Shown: positions 51,467-60,335, counted from the stretch's first letter. The stretch is 64,000 nt of DNA from an uncultured Collinsella sp. (GCA_902493375.1 CABUPH010000001.1:161902-225901); one strand, 5' to 3'. Made by a program: numbers and translations. Notes: generated by a model from the sequence alone, not told the origin.

Positions 51467-52378
51467 ATGTCTGCTTGCCCGCTGATCGATTGCCATACCC
51501 ACACCTCGTTTTCGGACGGGCACGCCTCGTTTGAGGACAACGTCCGCGCCGCTGCTGCGGCCGGTTGCCGCGTCATGGTCTCGACCGATCACCTTACCCT
51601 GCCCGCCAGCATGGATTCCAATTGCGAGGTACAGGTTGTCGAGAGCGACCTGACGGCGCATCGACTGGCATTTGAGGACGCCCGCAAGCTTGCCGCGCAG
51701 ATCGCGCCGGATCTCGAGCTTATCTATGGCTTTGAATGCGATTGGTACGAAGGCTGCAAGCCTTTGGTTGAGCGCTGGTCCGAAGGCGCCGTGGTACGCC
51801 TGGGCAGCGTGCACTGGATTGGCAACCCCGGCGATATCATGGCCGGTGCCGCGGGTACGGCGGGAACGGAAAACGTCGCTCGCCCCGATACACCCGATTC
51901 CCTTTGCGGTTGGATCGACGACGACACCGACCTGCACGTTTGGGAAAACCTGGGCGTGCGCGGCGTGTGGAAGCGCTATGTCGATGACTGGTGCCGCGCC
52001 TGCGAGAGCCCGCTTAACTTTGATGTGATGGCTCATCCCGACCTGGTCATGCGCTTTTCGAAGGAAGGCTTTGCGCCCGATTTTGACCCCGCGCCGTTCT
52101 GGGGGCAGATGGCAGAATGCGCACACGACACGAATCGGCGCGTTGAGGTCTCGACCGCCGCGCCGCGCAAGGGGCTCGACGACTACTACCCCGCGACCGG
52201 CCTCTTGCGCTGCTTTGCCCATGCCGAGGTGCCCATTACCTTTGGCTCGGACGCACACCGCGCCTGCGACATCTGCTGGAACATCCGCGAGGCCCAGGCG
52301 CACGCCTACGACTGTGGCTATCGAACCTTCGACATCCCCCACGCCACCGGCGAATGGGAATCCACACCCCTCGCCTAA
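51467..52378 (+). CDS. hisK: PHP-family histidinol-phosphatase
   Basis: Removes phosphate from histidinol phosphate. The PHP metal site is seen as DCHTHTSFSDG (residues 8-18), STDHLTLP, ELIYGFECDWYEG, SVHWIG and a late GSDAHRACDICWN. The monofunctional PHP type (HisK/HisJ) explains why the hisB gene here carries only the dehydratase. AAAGGAG precedes the ATG. It is convergent with hisE, separated by a 33-bp repeat. The function is supported by the full his operon next to it. Confidence 0.88.
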   Translation: MSACPLIDCHTHTSFSDGHASFEDNVRAAAAAGCRVMVSTDHLTLPASMDSNCEVQVVESDLTAHRLAFEDARKLAAQIAPDLELIYGFECDWYEGCKPLVERWSEGAVVRLGSVHWIGNPGDIMAGAAGTAGTENVARPDTPDSLCGWIDDDTDLHVWENLGVRGVWKRYVDDWCRACESPLNFDVMAHPDLVMRFSKEGFAPDFDPAPFWGQMAECAHDTNRRVEVSTAAPRKGLDDYYPATGLLRCFAHAEVPITFGSDAHRACDICWNIREAQAHAYDCGYRTFDIPHATGEWESTPLA

Positions 52379-52410
52379 CTAGTCGTTTAAGAACGTCCCC
52401 AATGACTAGT
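52378..52410. repeat. Palindromic repeat, family D (copy 2), between two stop codons
   Basis: ACTAGTCGTT-TAAGAACGTCCCC-AATGACTAGT. The left edge touches the hisK TAA (52376-52378), and the hisE TAG (52408-52406) lies inside the right arm. Confidence 0.85.
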
Positions 52411-52723
52411 GACGGCGAGCGTTGAGTTCGCCGGCAAGCTCGTCGAGGGTGATACCGTAGCGCTCAAGGGTTACGAGCAGGTGGTAGATCAGGTCACCGG
52501 CCTCGTAGCGGATGTGATCGTGATCGTTATCCTTGCAGGCCATGATCACCTCGCTCGACTCCTCGGCAAGCTTCTTGAGCAGCTCATCCTCGACGTCGGT
52601 CAGCAAACGAGCGGTATAGCTCTCCTGCGGCGATGCTTCACGACGACCGTGAATCACCTCGGCCAGGCCCGTCAGCGTCTCACCGATATTTCCATCCTGA
52701 ACGTTTGCGGTGCGCACACCCAT
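52406..52723 (-). CDS. hisE: Phosphoribosyl-ATP pyrophosphohydrolase
   Basis: Second step of histidine synthesis (PR-ATP to PR-AMP). LLTDVEDELLKKLAEESSEVIMACKDND and IRYEAGDLIYHLLVTL carry the MazG-like EExxE and ExxD metal sites. The length of 105 residues is usual for a single-domain HisE. The final codons are RRH-stop, with the stop supplied by a palindromic repeat. It is last gene of the operon, 45 nt after hisI. Confidence 0.95.
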   Translation of the reverse strand: MGVRTANVQDGNIGETLTGLAEVIHGRREASPQESYTARLLTDVEDELLKKLAEESSEVIMACKDNDHDHIRYEAGDLIYHLLVTLERYGITLDELAGELNARRH

Positions 52724-52768
52724 AGTTCAATCCTTTCTGGTGGCCGAGCGTCTAATCGAGCGCCCGCC

Positions 52769-53098
52769 CTACGCGAGTTTCTTAAAGAAGCAGGTACGGT
52801 TGCCGGTATGGCAGGCCGGACCCGGCGAGTCGACCTTGACCAGCAGCGTATCGCTATCGCAGTCGGCCCAGAGCTCCTTGACCACTTGCATATTGCCGCT
52901 CGTCGCGCCCTTGTTCCAGAGCTCCTGGCGACTGCGGCTCCAAAACCACGTGGTACCGGTCTTAAGCGTCAGCCCCACCGATTCCTCATTCATCCAGGCA
53001 ACCATAAGCACCTCGCCAGTGTCATACTGCTGAACCACACAAGGAATCAACCCGCGGGCGTCGTATTTGAGCTCGGACGCAGTTGTCACTTGCTCCAT
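52769..53098 (-). CDS. hisI: Phosphoribosyl-AMP cyclohydrolase
   Basis: Third step. GLIPCVVQQYDTGEVLMVAWMNEES and the metal-binding DCDSDTLLVKVDSPGPACHTGNRTCFF, with its Asp triplet and Cys pair, identify HisI. Length 109 residues. It begins directly after the hisF stop (53099). Confidence 0.96.
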   Translation of the reverse strand: MEQVTTASELKYDARGLIPCVVQQYDTGEVLMVAWMNEESVGLTLKTGTTWFWSRSRQELWNKGATSGNMQVVKELWADCDSDTLLVKVDSPGPACHTGNRTCFFKKLA

Positions 53099-53881
53099 TT
53101 AAAAATCCAATCTCACGGGAATACCCTGCGACGCCATATACTCCTTCACCTGGCGAATGCTGAAGGTTCCAAAGTGAAAGACGCTCGCCGCCAGTACGGC
53201 ATCGGCCTCGCCCTCGATCACACCCTCGGCAAAATGCTCGAGCGTACCCACGCCGCCGCTCGCAATAACGGGAATCGGCACCGCGCGCGCCACGGCGCGG
53301 GTGAGCGCCAGGTCAAAGCCGGCCTTGGTGCCGTCGCGATCCATGCTGGTCAGTAGGATCTCGCCGGCACCGCGACGAGCCGCCTCCTCGGCCCACGCCA
53401 CCGCGTCGATACCCGTGGCGTTGCGGCCGCCCGCGGTAAAGACCTCCCACTTGTCGGCTCCCGGCTCACCAGGCAAACCAACACGCTTGGCATCGATCGC
53501 CACGACCACGGCCTGGCTGCCAAACGCCGCGGCGGCCTGGCTGATCAACGACGGGTCGCGCACGGCGGCAGAGTTAAGCGACACCTTGTCGGCGCCGGCG
53601 GCAACCATGGTCCGCATGCCCGCCAAGTCGCGAAAGCCGCCGCCCACGGTATAGGGAATGGCCAGCTCCTCAGCAGCATGCGCCGCCATCTCGATAGTCG
53701 TCGCACGGTTGTCGCTTGTGGCGGTAATGTCCAGGAAGACGACCTCGTCCGCACCCTCGCGGTCGTAGGCGCGGGCCAGCTCCACCGGGTCGCCAGCATC
53801 GCGCAGGCTCACAAAGTTGACGCCCTTGACCACGCGGCCGTCCTTAACATCCAGGCAGGGAATCACGCGTTTGGTAAGCAT
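53099..53881 (-). CDS. hisF: Imidazole glycerol phosphate synthase cyclase subunit
   Basis: (Beta/alpha)8 barrel, starting RVIPCLDVKDGRVVKGVNFV with the first catalytic Asp (about residue 11). VVVAIDAKRVG carries the second (Asp at about 130). LLTSMDRDGTKAGFD and VIASGGVGTLEHF are the phosphate sites. It uses ammonia from HisH. Length 260 residues. The stop abuts hisI, and the start lies 3 nt after the hisA stop. Confidence 0.98.
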   Translation of the reverse strand: MLTKRVIPCLDVKDGRVVKGVNFVSLRDAGDPVELARAYDREGADEVVFLDITATSDNRATTIEMAAHAAEELAIPYTVGGGFRDLAGMRTMVAAGADKVSLNSAAVRDPSLISQAAAAFGSQAVVVAIDAKRVGLPGEPGADKWEVFTAGGRNATGIDAVAWAEEAARRGAGEILLTSMDRDGTKAGFDLALTRAVARAVPIPVIASGGVGTLEHFAEGVIEGEADAVLAASVFHFGTFSIRQVKEYMASQGIPVRLDF

Positions 53882-53884
53882 GGG

Positions 53885-54628
53885 CTACTCCTCCCCTCGG
53901 ACGGCGTCCAGTGCCTGGGCCAACGTAAAGTTGCCCTCGTAGAGCGCGCGACCGGTAATGGCACCTTCAATCGCGTCCTCACCCACCGCGGCCAGTGCGC
54001 GGATGTCGTCGAGCGTCGAGATGCCGCCCGACGCCACGACGGGAAAGCCCGCGACCTCGGCCACGTGGCGATACGTCGCCACGTCGATGCCCGTCTGCAT
54101 GCCGTCGCGCGCGATGTCGGTGTACACCAGGTGCTTGAAGCCCAGCTCGGTGAGCTGTGCCACGGCATCGTCGAGTGACACGCCCGCGCCATCACGCCAG
54201 CCGTTCACCTTGACCTGACCGTCGCGCGCGGCGATGTCTGCCACCAGCAACTCACCAAAGCCTTGGGCCGCCACCTCGGCAAAACCCGGCTCGGTCACGA
54301 GCACCGTGCCCAGTGCGATGCGACGCGCGCCGTAGCCGGCCAGCTCGTCGATGCGTGCAAGCGAGCGAACGCCGCCGCCCACGTCCACAGACAGACCGTC
54401 GATGCCGCAGATGCCCTTAATCGCCGCCGAGTTGGCAGCGCACGTGTCCTCGTCCTCGCCAAAGGCAGCAGACAGGTCGACGACGTGCACCCAGCTCGCA
54501 CCCTGCTCGGCAAATGAGCGGGCGACTGCCACGGGGTCGTCGGAATATACCTTGCAGCGGCTGCGGTCACCGCGCTCCAGGCGCACGACCTTGCCGCCGA
54601 TCAGATCGATTGCGGGAAACAGGATCAT
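53885..54628 (-). CDS. hisA: Phosphoribosylformimino-5-aminoimidazole carboxamide ribotide isomerase
   Basis: ProFAR isomerase. LFPAIDLIGGKVVRLERGD has the catalytic Asp (residue 8), and LVYTDIARDGMQTGID carries the second acid. VASGGISTLDDI is a phosphate site. Length 247 residues. Its ATG overlaps the hisH stop by 4 nt (ATGA type), so the two are coupled. Confidence 0.97.
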   Translation of the reverse strand: MILFPAIDLIGGKVVRLERGDRSRCKVYSDDPVAVARSFAEQGASWVHVVDLSAAFGEDEDTCAANSAAIKGICGIDGLSVDVGGGVRSLARIDELAGYGARRIALGTVLVTEPGFAEVAAQGFGELLVADIAARDGQVKVNGWRDGAGVSLDDAVAQLTELGFKHLVYTDIARDGMQTGIDVATYRHVAEVAGFPVVASGGISTLDDIRALAAVGEDAIEGAITGRALYEGNFTLAQALDAVRGEE

Positions 54629-55326
54629 CGGCCGGCCTCCTCGACGATGTTGACGAAGTTCTTAAGGATGCGCTGACCCAGCGCGGAGGATTTCTCGGGA
54701 TGGAACTGGCAGCCCCACACGTTGCCGTGACGCACGATGCACGGGAAGCTCCGCGTATAGTGCGTGCGCGCCAGCACATCGGCGGCATCGGCATCGTCGG
54801 CCACCGCGTAGCTGTGGGTGAAGTACATGTTGGCACCCTCGGCAAAACCAGTAAGCAGCGGATCGGCCGCGCCGGCGGGCGTCATGTGCACCTGGTCCCA
54901 GCCCACGTGTGGCACCTTCAGGCGACTCGATTCCAAGCGCGTACACGAGCCGCGCATGATGCCCAGGCCATCGACCCAGGGGCCGCCGACCTGCTCGGAG
55001 GCACCGTCGTCCGCGTCCGCGCCCTCGTCCGCCGGCACGCCCTCGTCGCCGCGCTCAAAAAACAGCTGAAGGCCCAGGCAGATGCCGAGCAGCGGAGTTC
55101 CGGCGGCAACGGCGTCGAGCACGGCCGCCGCCTCGCCGCTTTGGCGCATAAAGGCAATCGCGTCGTAGAACGCGCCCACGCCCGGGATGACCAGGCCGTC
55201 GGCGTTGCGGATCTGATCCGGATCGTCCGATGTGCAGGCGGCGGCACCGGCGCGCGCAAGCCCGCGCACAACGCTCGACAAGTTGCCCTTGTGGTAGTCG
55301 ACCACCACGACCTTCGGTTCGCCCAC
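54625..55326 (-). CDS. hisH: Imidazole glycerol phosphate synthase glutaminase subunit
   Basis: Class I glutamine amidotransferase. VVVVDYHKGNLSSVVRGL, IPGVGAFYDA, the nucleophile Cys in LLGICLGLQLFFE and the catalytic His-Glu in GCQFHPEKS are all present. An acidic insert (EGADADDGAS) after the nucleophile region is unusual. A GTG start at 55326 with AAGGAGGG upstream is chosen. Length 233 residues, slightly long because of the insert. It provides ammonia to HisF. Confidence 0.96.
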   Translation of the reverse strand: MGEPKVVVVDYHKGNLSSVVRGLARAGAAACTSDDPDQIRNADGLVIPGVGAFYDAIAFMRQSGEAAAVLDAVAAGTPLLGICLGLQLFFERGDEGVPADEGADADDGASEQVGGPWVDGLGIMRGSCTRLESSRLKVPHVGWDQVHMTPAGAADPLLTGFAEGANMYFTHSYAVADDADAADVLARTHYTRSFPCIVRHGNVWGCQFHPEKSSALGQRILKNFVNIVEEAGR

Positions 55327-55350
55327 GCGACCCTCCTTTTCCCCATTCAA

Positions 55351-55374
55351 AACCTGTCCCTTTTTTGGCAGGTT
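55351..55374. repeat. Palindromic repeat, family B (copy 3), overlapping the hisB stop
   Basis: AACCTGTCCCTTTTTTGGCAGGTT, broken as AACCTG-TCCCTTTTTTGG-CAGGTT. The hisB TAA lies at 55375-55373, so the repeat borders the last codon inside the operon. Confidence 0.75.
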
Positions 55375-55960
55375 ACAGTGAACCCTTGGTGCTGGGGACG
55401 CCATGCACGCGGGGATCCAGCTCACAGGCATGGCGCATCGTGCGGCCCACGGCCTTAAAGGCGGCCTCGATAATGTGATGCGAGTTGCTGCCCGCCAGCT
55501 CGCGCACGTGCAGCGTGAGCTTGGCGTCGCGCGCAAAGGCGTAGAAGAACTCGACGGCCAGCTCGGTATCGAAGCTGCCCACGCGCTCGGTCGGCACGGG
55601 CAGCTCGCAGTAGGCCTGTCCGCGGCCCGAAATATCAACAGCAGCCATCACAAGCGTCTCGTCCATGGCAATCGCCGCGTCGGCAAAGCGCGTAATGCCC
55701 GCCTTGTCGCCCAGCGCTTGGCAAAACGCCTCGCCCAGCACGATACCCGTGTCCTCGACGGTGTGGTGCGCATCGACCTCCACGTCGCCCACCGCGTGCA
55801 CCGTCAGATCGAACAGACCATGGCGGCCAAAAGCGTTGAGCATGTGGTCGAAAAACGGCACGCCGGTCGAGATATCGCACACGCCGCTTCCGTCCAGGTC
55901 GAGCTTTACGACAATGTCGGTCTCGCCCGTCTTGCGGGTCACCTCGGCATAGCGGTCCAT
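55373..55960 (-). CDS. hisB: Imidazoleglycerol-phosphate dehydratase
   Basis: Mono-functional IGPD with duplicated His-rich metal motifs: PFFDHMLNAFGRHG, DAHHTVEDTGIVLG, and the C-terminal NSHHIIEAAFKAVGR. Length 195 residues. It lacks the N-terminal phosphatase of the enterobacterial HisB, consistent with the separate PHP phosphatase. The stop of hisC is adjacent. Confidence 0.97.
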   Translation of the reverse strand: MDRYAEVTRKTGETDIVVKLDLDGSGVCDISTGVPFFDHMLNAFGRHGLFDLTVHAVGDVEVDAHHTVEDTGIVLGEAFCQALGDKAGITRFADAAIAMDETLVMAAVDISGRGQAYCELPVPTERVGSFDTELAVEFFYAFARDAKLTLHVRELAGSNSHHIIEAAFKAVGRTMRHACELDPRVHGVPSTKGSL

Positions 55961-57076
55961 CTACATCTCCTCCTTCACCAGCGCGGCAAACGCAGCCAGC
56001 ACCTCGTCGTTTTCCTGCGGGGTACCCACGGTAATGCGTAGGCAGTCCGCGAGTCCCGGCGCGTAGCTAAAGTCGCGCACCAAAATCGAATACTCGTCGC
56101 GCAGACGCTCGCGCACGCGCGTGGCATGCGGCGTGCGCACGAGCACAAAGTTCGCCGCGCTCGGCCACGCCTCCACGGTCAGACCCTCGGCAGCCATTGC
56201 GCGTAGGGCGCACAGCTCGCGCTCGCGCTCGGATGCAACCTGTGCCACTACGGGCGCGTACGCATCGCGGGCACGCACGCAGGCAAGCGCGGCGGCCTGG
56301 CTCAGCACGTTAACCGAGTAGATTTGGCGAATCGCCGCAAACACATCGATGACCTCGGGTGCCGCGATCACATAGCCCAGACGCGTGCCGGCAGCGCCAA
56401 ACGCCTTGGACAGCGTATGCAGAATCACCAGGTTGGGATGCTCGGCGATAAGCCCCTGCGCCGTGGTTGCCGCGCCAAACGAATCGTCGGCAAACTCAAC
56501 GTAGGCCTCGTCGACCATGACCATGCCGGGGCACGCATCGCACAGCGCCGCGACAAAGTCGAGCGGCGCCACGTCGCCCGTGGGATTGTTGGGCGAGGTC
56601 ACGATCGCCAGGTTGCACCCGGGCGCCGCCGCAAACACAGCCGCTTGGTCGAGCTCAAAGGTCGCCGGGTCGCGCCACACATCGCGCACCTCAGTCTGAC
56701 AAAGCGACGCAAAGAACGCATACTCACTAAAGCACGGCGGGCAGTTGAGCAGGGTCCGTCCCGCGCCGCCAAACGCCAGCAGGTAGTTATAGAGCAGCTC
56801 GTCGCCGCCGTTTCCCACGCAGATGTTCTCACGCGCCACGCCATGCCAGGCAGCAAGCTCATCGCGTAGGTCGTTGGACATGGGGTCGGGATAGCGGTTG
56901 AGCGGCGTGGCAGCCAAGGCCGCATCAACCGCCTCGCGCACGCCAGCAGGTACGGGATAGGTGTTCTCGTTGGCCGAAAGATTGATGCGCGTGGGCGTAA
57001 AGTTGGGATCGTAGGGCTCGATACCGGCCAAGTAGGGCTGGACGAGCTCCTTCATGCGGGGCGTCAGCTCGGCCAT
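55961..57076 (-). CDS. hisC: Histidinol-phosphate aminotransferase
   Basis: Class I/II PLP aminotransferase. INLSANENTYPVP, GNGGDELLYNYLLAF, SPNNPTGDV, VDEAYVEFAD and the PLP lysine in HTLSKAFGAAGTRLGYV are present. The ATG at 57076 immediately follows the hisD stop (TAAT-ATG) and is preferred to the upstream start at 57109. Length 371 residues. Confidence 0.96.
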   Translation of the reverse strand: MAELTPRMKELVQPYLAGIEPYDPNFTPTRINLSANENTYPVPAGVREAVDAALAATPLNRYPDPMSNDLRDELAAWHGVARENICVGNGGDELLYNYLLAFGGAGRTLLNCPPCFSEYAFFASLCQTEVRDVWRDPATFELDQAAVFAAAPGCNLAIVTSPNNPTGDVAPLDFVAALCDACPGMVMVDEAYVEFADDSFGAATTAQGLIAEHPNLVILHTLSKAFGAAGTRLGYVIAAPEVIDVFAAIRQIYSVNVLSQAAALACVRARDAYAPVVAQVASERERELCALRAMAAEGLTVEAWPSAANFVLVRTPHATRVRERLRDEYSILVRDFSYAPGLADCLRITVGTPQENDEVLAAFAALVKEEM

Positions 57077-57077
57077 A

Positions 57078-58514
57078 TTAGGCCTCCCCGCCGGTCGCGC
57101 CAGCGCCATCCGAGCCTGCAGCCGCCAGGTCTACGCCCTCGGCAACCGTCGCCACGGCGTCGCCCGGCCAGGCAACCTTGGTCAGATCGGCCGCGGCGAG
57201 CGACTCGGCGCTCACGGCATCCTCGCCCTGCTCCAACACGCGGCGGCGCAGAGCGGCGGAAAGCGCGTGCGCCCACAGGCCCTCGGCCTCGGCCAGGCGC
57301 TGTGTAGCGGGAGCGTCGGAGAGCAGACCCTCGGGCGTATAGCAAATAACACTCGAGCGCTTAACAAACTCTTCGACCGAAAGCGGGTTGGAGAACATGG
57401 CCGTGCCGCCGGTCGGCAGCGTGTGGTTGGGGCCGGCAACATAATCGCCGAGCGGCTCGGAGCTCCAAGCGCCCACAAAGATGGCGCCGGCGTTGCGGAT
57501 ACCACCGAGCAGGCCCATCGCGTCCTTGCAGTGCAGCTCCAGGTGCTCGGGTGCCACGGTGTTCACGGCCTCGACGGCGGCCGCCATGTCGGCGGCGACC
57601 ACGATGGTGCCCTCGTTATCGAGCGAGGCACGCGTGATCTCGGCGCGCGGCGACTGCGCCACCAGGATGTCGATGCCCGCCTCGACCTCGCGTGCAAACT
57701 GCTCGTCGCAAGTCACCAGGTAGCAGGCAGCCAGCGGATCGTGCTCGGCCTGTGCCATCAGGTCGGCAGCGACCACCATGGGCTTGGCCGTGGCATCGGC
57801 CAACACGCAGACCTCGGACGGGCCAGCGACCATGTCGATACCCACGTCGCCCGAGACAATCTGCTTGGCAGCGGCAACAAAGGCGTTGCCCGGGCCGGTA
57901 ATTTTGTCGACGTGCGGAATGGTCTCGGTGCCGTACGCCAGCGCGGCCACGGCCTGGGCGCCGCCCACCATATAGATCTCGTCCACGCCGCCAAGCTTTG
58001 CCGCGGCGAGCGTGTAGGGGCTGATCAGGCCATCTTTTTGCGGCGGGGTCACCATGACCACGCGCTTGACGCCGGCCACCTTGGCGGGGATGGCGTTCAT
58101 GAGCACGGTGGAAGGATACTGCGCGCGGCCACCCGGCACGTAGATGCCGGCAGCGGCAAGCGGGGTCACCTTAACGCCGAGCATCGTGCCGTCCGGGCGC
58201 GTGGTAAACCAGCTCTGCTCGACCTCGCGCTGGTGGAACTCGCGAATCTGACGCGCGGCCTTCTCGAGCGCGGCGACAAAAGCCGGGTCGAGGCCCTCGA
58301 GCGCGGCATCGATCTGATCCTGCGGCAGACGGAAACTCTCCAGCTCAACACCGTCAAAACGCTGGCAGTAATCGCGCACCGCAGCATCGCCGTTGGCGCG
58401 CACGTTGGCCACGATATCGCGGGCGGCGTCGACGATGTTTTGCGGCAGCACGCCCTTGCGGTTGAGCTGGTTGGTAACGAGGCGCTCACCGGGAGCAAGC
58501 TTGATGGTCTTCAT
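57078..58514 (-). CDS. hisD: Histidinol dehydrogenase
   Basis: NAD-dependent zinc enzyme for the last two steps. YVPGGRAQYPSTVLMN, ITGPGNAFVAAAKQ, DMVAGPSEV and GPNHTLPTGGTAMFSNPLSVEEF (the zinc site region) are clear. The C-terminus has an unusually long Ala-rich tail (~40 residues) past the normal end. Length 478 residues versus about 430. It lies 105 nt after hisZG, with a GC-rich hairpin in the gap. Confidence 0.96.
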   Translation of the reverse strand: MKTIKLAPGERLVTNQLNRKGVLPQNIVDAARDIVANVRANGDAAVRDYCQRFDGVELESFRLPQDQIDAALEGLDPAFVAALEKAARQIREFHQREVEQSWFTTRPDGTMLGVKVTPLAAAGIYVPGGRAQYPSTVLMNAIPAKVAGVKRVVMVTPPQKDGLISPYTLAAAKLGGVDEIYMVGGAQAVAALAYGTETIPHVDKITGPGNAFVAAAKQIVSGDVGIDMVAGPSEVCVLADATAKPMVVAADLMAQAEHDPLAACYLVTCDEQFAREVEAGIDILVAQSPRAEITRASLDNEGTIVVAADMAAAVEAVNTVAPEHLELHCKDAMGLLGGIRNAGAIFVGAWSSEPLGDYVAGPNHTLPTGGTAMFSNPLSVEEFVKRSSVICYTPEGLLSDAPATQRLAEAEGLWAHALSAALRRRVLEQGEDAVSAESLAAADLTKVAWPGDAVATVAEGVDLAAAGSDGAGATGGEA

Positions 58515-58559
58515 TTCGGTATCCCCTATCGGTCGAGGTTGTGTTCGAAAAACGAGAGA

Positions 58560-58592
58560 CCGGGCGGCGGCGCCAGTCGGCCCGCCGCCCGG
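58560..58592 (-). terminator. GC-rich hairpin between hisZG and hisD
   Basis: CCGGGCGGCGG / CCGCCGCCCGG with an 11-nt loop, followed on the minus strand by TCTCTCGTTTTT. It could act as a partial terminator or a processing site within the his operon. Confidence 0.5.
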
Positions 58593-58619
58593 ACGTTGGG
58601 GCGCCCGTGCGTGCTCGCG

Positions 58620-60335
58620 CTATTGTGCCGAGCCCGCAACGGGCTCAAAATGCTTGTCCTTCACGGCTGCCGCCAAGCGATCTGCCAGATTGCGTACGCG
58701 CGGATCCAGACGTGCGGCACCCGGATTGACAAAGAAGCGGGCCGTGCAGTCCATAATGCGACCAGTAATAACGAGGTCGTTATCGCGCAGCGTGGCGCCC
58801 GTGGCGGTAATATCCACGATGCGATCGGTCATGCCGACGATGGGACCCAGCTCAATGTTACCGTGCAGCGAGACGATATCGGCGTTCACACCGCGCTCGG
58901 CATACCAGGCGCTCGCGATGCGCGGATACTTGGTGGCCACGCGAAGCGACCCGCGACGGGCATAGTTGCGCTCGGCCTGGCCGGCGCGCCACGCGGGCTC
59001 CGCCTCAATGAAAGTGCACAGGCCGTAGCCCAGATCGACCAGCTGCAGCAGGTTGAGGTCTGCCTCGATAAGCGAGTCCCAACCGCAGATGCCGCAGTCG
59101 GCACCGCCACAGCCCACAAAGGCGGGCGCATCGCTGGGACGCACGATGACAAACTCGATATCGCCGACCGTACCCTCGCCGGCACGCGTGTCGCGGCCGC
59201 GCACGATCAGGTGACGGCCGGGATCGCGCAGCTCCGAGACATCCAAGCCCGCGGCCTCGAGCACGTCGAGCGTGTCGACCTTGAGCGAGCCCTTGGGCAC
59301 GGCAATGCGCAGCGGACCCTCGGCGCCACGGCCCGCGGCGCGATCGCCATCGGAAGCAGCGTCCTCGGCCGAGGTGTGCGCAGCCTCCAGACGCTCGAGC
59401 GAAAAGGCGAAACCCGCCGCCGGTACCTCGATGCCGTCGCCAAATGCGCCGGTAAAGATGGAGTCGTAGCGTCCACCCGAACCGACCGGATCGGGCAAGC
59501 CACCGGCATAGGCCTTAAAGACCAGACCCGTGTAGTAATCGAACGAGTTCATGATGGAGAAGTCGAACGACAGCACCTGGGCGTCCTCGGGAGCCAGGCC
59601 CTCGACCAGGGCGCGCAGCTCGCGCGTGAGCGGCGCGACAATGCCCGCCGCCGCCAGAAGCACATCGACGCGGTCGAGTACCTCGGCGCCGCCGTGCAAG
59701 CGCGGCAGCTCGCTAATGGCAACCTTGACGGCATCGGACTCGGCGCTTGCCGCCACGCGGGCATCGAGGCTCACAAAGTCGTTGGCGTGCACGCAACGCA
59801 ATGCCTCGGCAGCCAGTTCGCGATCCTCACAGGCCGCGAGCAACTCCTTAAACGGACGCACGCTGCCCGCGATAATGCGCGCATCGGGCAGCGCGAGCTT
59901 GCGCACCGCCTCGGCCACGAGCGAGACGATCTCGATATCGCCCGCGGTATCGCCCGCACCGATAAGCTCAAAGCCCAGCTGTGTAAACTGGCGCGAGCCA
60001 CCGGCATTGCGCTGGCACTCGCGAACCACCGGTGCCTCGTAGCGAAGGCGTAGGGGCAGGTCGGCCGCGCGCATGCGGGTCGAAACCAGACGCACGATCG
60101 GCAATGTGTTGTCGGGACGAACCACCAGCAGGCGGCCATCATCGTCAAAGAGCTTAAACGGCGTGTCCGCAATGCGGCCGCCCTCCTCGAGCGAACCCTT
60201 GTCCTCGAGTAGCGGCGTCTCGACCGGCAGGTAATGATGCTCCCTAAAGCAGCCCTTCACCGTCAGCGCGATCTCCTCGCGCGCCTGAGCCTCCTCGGGC
60301 AATATGTCCCGGAATCCCCACGGTGTGGCCGTCAT
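58620..60335 (-). CDS. hisZG: HisZ-HisG fusion: ATP phosphoribosyltransferase regulatory plus catalytic subunits
   Basis: Residues 1-325 are a histidyl-tRNA synthetase-like HisZ (WGFRDILPEEA, LEDKGSLEEGGRIADTPFKLFDDDGRLLVVRPDNT, FQQLGFELIGA-type RQFTQLGFELIGA, DPVGSGGRYDSI). After an acidic linker (~326-342), residues ~343-571 are a short-form HisG (LRIAVPKGSLKVDTLDVLEAAGL, the PRPP-loop DITATGATLRDN). Short HisG normally needs a separate HisZ for activity and histidine feedback; here both are one 571-residue chain, so their ratio is fixed at 1:1. It is the first gene of the his operon. The start at 60335 has GAGGAGG upstream. Confidence 0.93.
   Translation of the reverse strand: MTATPWGFRDILPEEAQAREEIALTVKGCFREHHYLPVETPLLEDKGSLEEGGRIADTPFKLFDDDGRLLVVRPDNTLPIVRLVSTRMRAADLPLRLRYEAPVVRECQRNAGGSRQFTQLGFELIGAGDTAGDIEIVSLVAEAVRKLALPDARIIAGSVRPFKELLAACEDRELAAEALRCVHANDFVSLDARVAASAESDAVKVAISELPRLHGGAEVLDRVDVLLAAAGIVAPLTRELRALVEGLAPEDAQVLSFDFSIMNSFDYYTGLVFKAYAGGLPDPVGSGGRYDSIFTGAFGDGIEVPAAGFAFSLERLEAAHTSAEDAASDGDRAAGRGAEGPLRIAVPKGSLKVDTLDVLEAAGLDVSELRDPGRHLIVRGRDTRAGEGTVGDIEFVIVRPSDAPAFVGCGGADCGICGWDSLIEADLNLLQLVDLGYGLCTFIEAEPAWRAGQAERNYARRGSLRVATKYPRIASAWYAERGVNADIVSLHGNIELGPIVGMTDRIVDITATGATLRDNDLVITGRIMDCTARFFVNPGAARLDPRVRNLADRLAAAVKDKHFEPVAGSAQ

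Noticed and set aside
57054..60053. 999-codon plus-strand frame opposite hisD and hisZG
   Set aside because: Antisense shadow; the minus strand carries unmistakable HisD and HisZ/HisG motifs.
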